A stretch of DNA of 8,304 nt from Bordetella parapertussis (GTDB taxonomy: Bacteria > Pseudomonadota > Gammaproteobacteria > Burkholderiales > Burkholderiaceae_C): contig CALQBT020000095.1 of NCBI GenBank assembly GCA_943328885.2, forward strand, positions 1 to 8,304, in the 5' to 3' direction. Below the pieces are notes generated by a model. The model did not search any database and had not been told where the DNA came from. It saw nothing but the letters and a program-made list of their open reading frames with translations. This document shows positions 6,513 through 8,304 of this stretch, in pieces; position 1 is the stretch's first letter; each line of letters opens with the position of its first letter. The position numbers and the translations under genes are program-made.

Positions 6513-6570
6513 GTCTTTATTCTGGACTGATTGGTGCATAATAGCAGACGAATCGCTACAGGAATCAACC
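6513..6570. promoter_or_regulatory. Divergent promoter region between the TetR gene and the SDR-GST operon
   Basis: Only 58 bp separate the two start codons. On the plus strand, TGGTGCATAAT ends in a near-consensus -10 element (CATAAT, 6537-6542) without a strong -35. On the minus strand the same bases give TATTAT (complement of 6538-6543) with a possible TTGATT -35 about 19 bp upstream. Two promoters would thus share overlapping -10 boxes. AGGAA at 6560-6564 is the ribosome site for ATG6571. The element positions are pattern calls, not measured start sites. Confidence 0.6.
6529..6554. promoter_or_regulatory. Candidate TetR operator GATTGGT-N12-ACGAATC
   Basis: An inverted repeat, GATTGGT (6529-6535) and ACGAATC (6548-6554), matches in 6 of 7 positions per arm around a 12-bp centre that holds both predicted -10 boxes. 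A bound TetR dimer here would block both directions at once. This is inferred from symmetry and position only. Confidence 0.4.
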
Positions 6571-7359
6571 ATGAACAAACCCGTCTGCTTGGTGATCGGC
6601 GCTGGCGCCGGCATCGGCGGCAATGTCGCCAAGCGCTTTGCCCGCGAGGGCTACCACGCCTGCCTGGCCCGCCGCAGCGACAAGGCCGGGCTGGACAAGC
6701 TGGTGGCCGAGATCGAGGCCGAAGGCGGCACGGCCACCGGCTTCATGCTCAATGCGGTGGAAGAGGGCAGCATCGAGCAGTTGGTCACCCACATCGAGGC
6801 CGAGATCGGCCCGATCGGCGTGGCGTTGTTCAACCTGGGCGCGCAGATCGGCGACCGCGGCCTGGCCAGCACCACCTTGAAGGCTTTCGAGATCGGCTGG
6901 CGCATGGCCACGTTCGGCCTATTCCGCCTGGCCCAGGTGATGTTTCCGTACATGGAGCAGCGCGGCAAGGGGGTGCTGCTGGTGACGTCGGCCACCGCCG
7001 CGATGCGCGGTAACGCCGGCCAGCATTCGCATGCCGCGGCCATGGGTGGGCGGCGCATGCTGTGCCAGTCGCTGAACGCACAGTTCGCGGCCAAGGGCAT
7101 CCATGTCGCGCATATCGTCATCGACGGCGCAGTGGACGCCCCCGACACGCTGGGCAAGATGATGGGCGCTGAGCGCTTCCAGGCGCTGCGCGAGAAGAAG
7201 GGCCTGGACAACGACGGCCTGCTGGTGCCTGCCGAGGTGGCCAACACCTACTACTACATTGCGCACCAGCACCGCTCGGCCTGGACTTTCGAGATGGACT
7301 TGCGCGCCCATTCCGACTTGGCCTGGTGGAACCATGCCAGCAACCCCGACCTGAAGTAG
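6571..7359 (+). CDS. SDR-fold protein lacking both catalytic Tyr and Lys
   Basis: This 262-residue Rossmann-fold protein has glycine motif GAGAGIG (residues 10-16) and basic residues Arg34-Arg35 that suggest NADP binding. The catalytic segment is strongly degenerate: GQHSHAAAMGG places His154 where Tyr is expected and Met158 where Lys is expected. Thr142 occupies the serine region and NLG (88-90) replaces NAG. Ordinary dehydrogenase chemistry looks impossible, so it may bind nucleotide for a structural or regulatory role, or use another mechanism. RFAREGYH, KGIHVAHIVIDGAVD and AWTFEMDLR match the other SDR of the window nearly segment by segment, so they are paralogues. The start ATG follows AGGAA (6560-6564) by six bases; the longer frame to 6445 would overlap the TetR gene. 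It is first in an operon with the GST, 9 bp downstream. Confidence 0.9.
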   Translation: MNKPVCLVIGAGAGIGGNVAKRFAREGYHACLARRSDKAGLDKLVAEIEAEGGTATGFMLNAVEEGSIEQLVTHIEAEIGPIGVALFNLGAQIGDRGLASTTLKAFEIGWRMATFGLFRLAQVMFPYMEQRGKGVLLVTSATAAMRGNAGQHSHAAAMGGRRMLCQSLNAQFAAKGIHVAHIVIDGAVDAPDTLGKMMGAERFQALREKKGLDNDGLLVPAEVANTYYYIAHQHRSAWTFEMDLRAHSDLAWWNHASNPDLK

Positions 7360-7368
7360 GACCACCCG

Positions 7369-7977
7369 ATGCTGAAACTGCACCATGCCCCCAACAGCCG
7401 CGCCGGACGCATCCTTTGGTTGCTTGAAGAGCTGAAGCTGCCCTATGAACTCAACCGCATGGAGTTCCACCCGAAGGCGCTGAAGTCCGACGAGCACCGC
7501 GCACGCCACCCACTGGGCCGCGTGCCGGTGCTCGAAGACGGCGATGTGACGCTGTATGAGTCGGGCGCGATCGTCGAATACCTCATCGCGCGACACAGCG
7601 ATGGATCTCTCAGGCCGGCGGTGGACTCGCCGCTGTTCCCGAAGTATCTGCAGTGGCTGCACTTTTGCGAAGGCATGGTGATGCCGCCGATCAACACCAT
7701 CGTCGTGCAAACCATCCTGCTGCCGCCGGAGCGCCGCAGCGAGGAGATTCTGGGCCAGGCCAAGCGCCTGCTCACCAAGTCCCTGGAACCGCTGAACGCG
7801 GCGATGGCCGAGAGCGATTACATGATCGGTGAGCTGTCGGGCGCGGACTTCATGCTGGGCCATGCCTGCTACATGGCGCGCCGCTTGGGCTGCATGCCCG
7901 AGGACATGACCCATCTGCACGCCTACGTGAAGCGCCTGGAGGCACGGCCGGCGTTCGACAAGGCCATCAAGACTTGA
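7369..7977 (+). CDS. Glutathione S-transferase family protein
   Basis: This 202-residue cytosolic protein has a thioredoxin-like N-terminal domain and an all-helical C-terminal domain. It probably conjugates or isomerises an electrophile with glutathione. In the N-domain, HHAPNSRAGRIL places Ser10 near the thiol-activating position. GRVPVLEDG (50-58) contains the cis-proline Val52-Pro53, and LYESGAIVEYL (62-72) has the Glu64-Ser65 pair that holds the glutathione gamma-glutamyl group. The C-domain keeps the N-capping box SGADFMLGH. The gene starts 9 bp after the SDR stop with a ribosome site within the SDR end (GTAGGA). A second GSH-type enzyme follows 76 bp later, which suggests a glutathione-dependent pathway. 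Substrate not identifiable; bacterial members range from maleylacetoacetate isomerases to detoxification enzymes. Confidence 0.92.
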   Translation: MLKLHHAPNSRAGRILWLLEELKLPYELNRMEFHPKALKSDEHRARHPLGRVPVLEDGDVTLYESGAIVEYLIARHSDGSLRPAVDSPLFPKYLQWLHFCEGMVMPPINTIVVQTILLPPERRSEEILGQAKRLLTKSLEPLNAAMAESDYMIGELSGADFMLGHACYMARRLGCMPEDMTHLHAYVKRLEARPAFDKAIKT

Positions 7978-7983
7978 CCGGTC

Positions 7984-8002
7984 TGCGGCCCTCAAGGCCG
8001 CA
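7984..8002 (+). terminator. Hairpin TGCGGCC-CTCAA-GGCCGCA after the GST gene
   Basis: A perfect 7-bp GC-rich stem with a 5-base loop begins 6 bases after the GST stop. No T-run follows. It lies inside the apparent SDR-GST-isomerase operon, so it may be a partial terminator or mRNA-stabilising element that lowers expression of the downstream gene. Confidence 0.4.
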
Positions 8003-8053
8003 TGCATAACCGTGTGAAGATACCGTGTTCCCCAAAACAACAGGAGAGTGTTT

Positions 8054-8304
8054 GTGACCAAGACCATTGAACTGATCTTCGACTTCGTCAGCCCCAATGC
8101 CTATCTGGTGTGGCAACCGCTGCACGCACTCGCCGCACGGCAGGGTGCACAGATCAAAATCACGCCGGCCTTCCTCGGCGGGATGCACAAATTGACCGGC
8201 AATGCGCCGCCCTTCATCCGCGATGCCGAAGTGAAGGGCAAGAACGCCTACGCCAGTTTGGAAATGCAGCGTTTCATCGCGAAACACAGCCTCCATCGAT
8301 TCAA
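8054..8304 (+). CDS. 2-hydroxychromene-2-carboxylate isomerase-like protein (DsbA fold), 5' part
   Basis: The first 83 residues of this protein belong to the DsbA-like, glutathione-dependent isomerase family of NahD, which interconverts 2-hydroxychromene-2-carboxylate and trans-o-hydroxybenzylidenepyruvate in naphthalene breakdown. IELIFDFVSPNAYLVW (from residue 5) is the family opening. Ser13 of DFVSP is in the place of the NahD serine that activates the glutathione thiol and replaces the CxxC of true DsbA. FLGGMHKLTGNAPP is also typical. GTG8054 is chosen as start because AGGAGA (8042-8047) lies six bases upstream; another in-frame GTG at 8048 directly abuts that site. The gene runs past the window end, with about 115 residues expected beyond. 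Distant homologues act in pathways other than naphthalene, so the substrate is open. Confidence 0.88.
   Translation, partial: MTKTIELIFDFVSPNAYLVWQPLHALAARQGAQIKITPAFLGGMHKLTGNAPPFIRDAEVKGKNAYASLEMQRFIAKHSLHRF

Noticed and set aside
6919..8097. Long minus-strand open frame (392 codons) antisense to the SDR, GST and isomerase genes
   Set aside because: It is antisense to three well-recognised genes, its translation is rich in His, Gln, Arg and Val without family motifs, and such frames are expected at this GC content.

Overview
This window is GC-rich and tightly packed. It has strong G/C third-position bias and long antisense open frames. Together with its gene families, this points to a Burkholderiales-type betaproteobacterium (Variovorax, Hydrogenophaga, Polaromonas or a relative). 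That placement is inferred from composition and gene style; no taxonomic marker is present. No rRNA, tRNA, CRISPR array, transposase or intact insertion sequence was seen.

Layout. (1) Bases 1-842 are the tail of an arsenic-resistance operon: a collapsed arsC remnant, in which N-terminal and C-terminal ends of ArsC are joined in frame with the middle missing, followed by an intact arsH. (2) Bases 1045-2109 encode an ACAD10/APH-like phosphotransferase of the type usually found with acyl-CoA metabolism genes. (3) A gene-free stretch (2110-2397) separates it from a convergent minus-strand operon. Read from its promoter at about 6513, that operon is: TetR regulator, broken haloalkane dehalogenase, enoyl-CoA hydratase/isomerase, SDR, MATE exporter. 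Its junctions overlap or nearly touch (ATGA overlap at TetR/dehalogenase, 33 bp, 5 bp, 7-bp overlap at SDR/MATE). (4) From the same 58-bp divergent promoter region a plus-strand operon runs rightward: a second SDR, a glutathione S-transferase, and a 2-hydroxychromene-2-carboxylate isomerase-like DsbA-family protein cut by the window edge.

How it fits together (inference). The two divergent operons look like a TetR-controlled module for handling an electrophilic, aromatic or halogenated compound. Glutathione chemistry (GST and HCCA isomerase) lies on one side. CoA-linked processing (hydratase/isomerase), SDRs and an efflux pump lie on the other. The dehalogenase that would have given the module its most specific activity is dead: it has two internal deletions and an additional frameshift. 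Most unusual are the two SDRs. They are clearly related to each other, and neither has the canonical YxxxK active site: one has F154/K158, the other H154/M158 at the same numbering.
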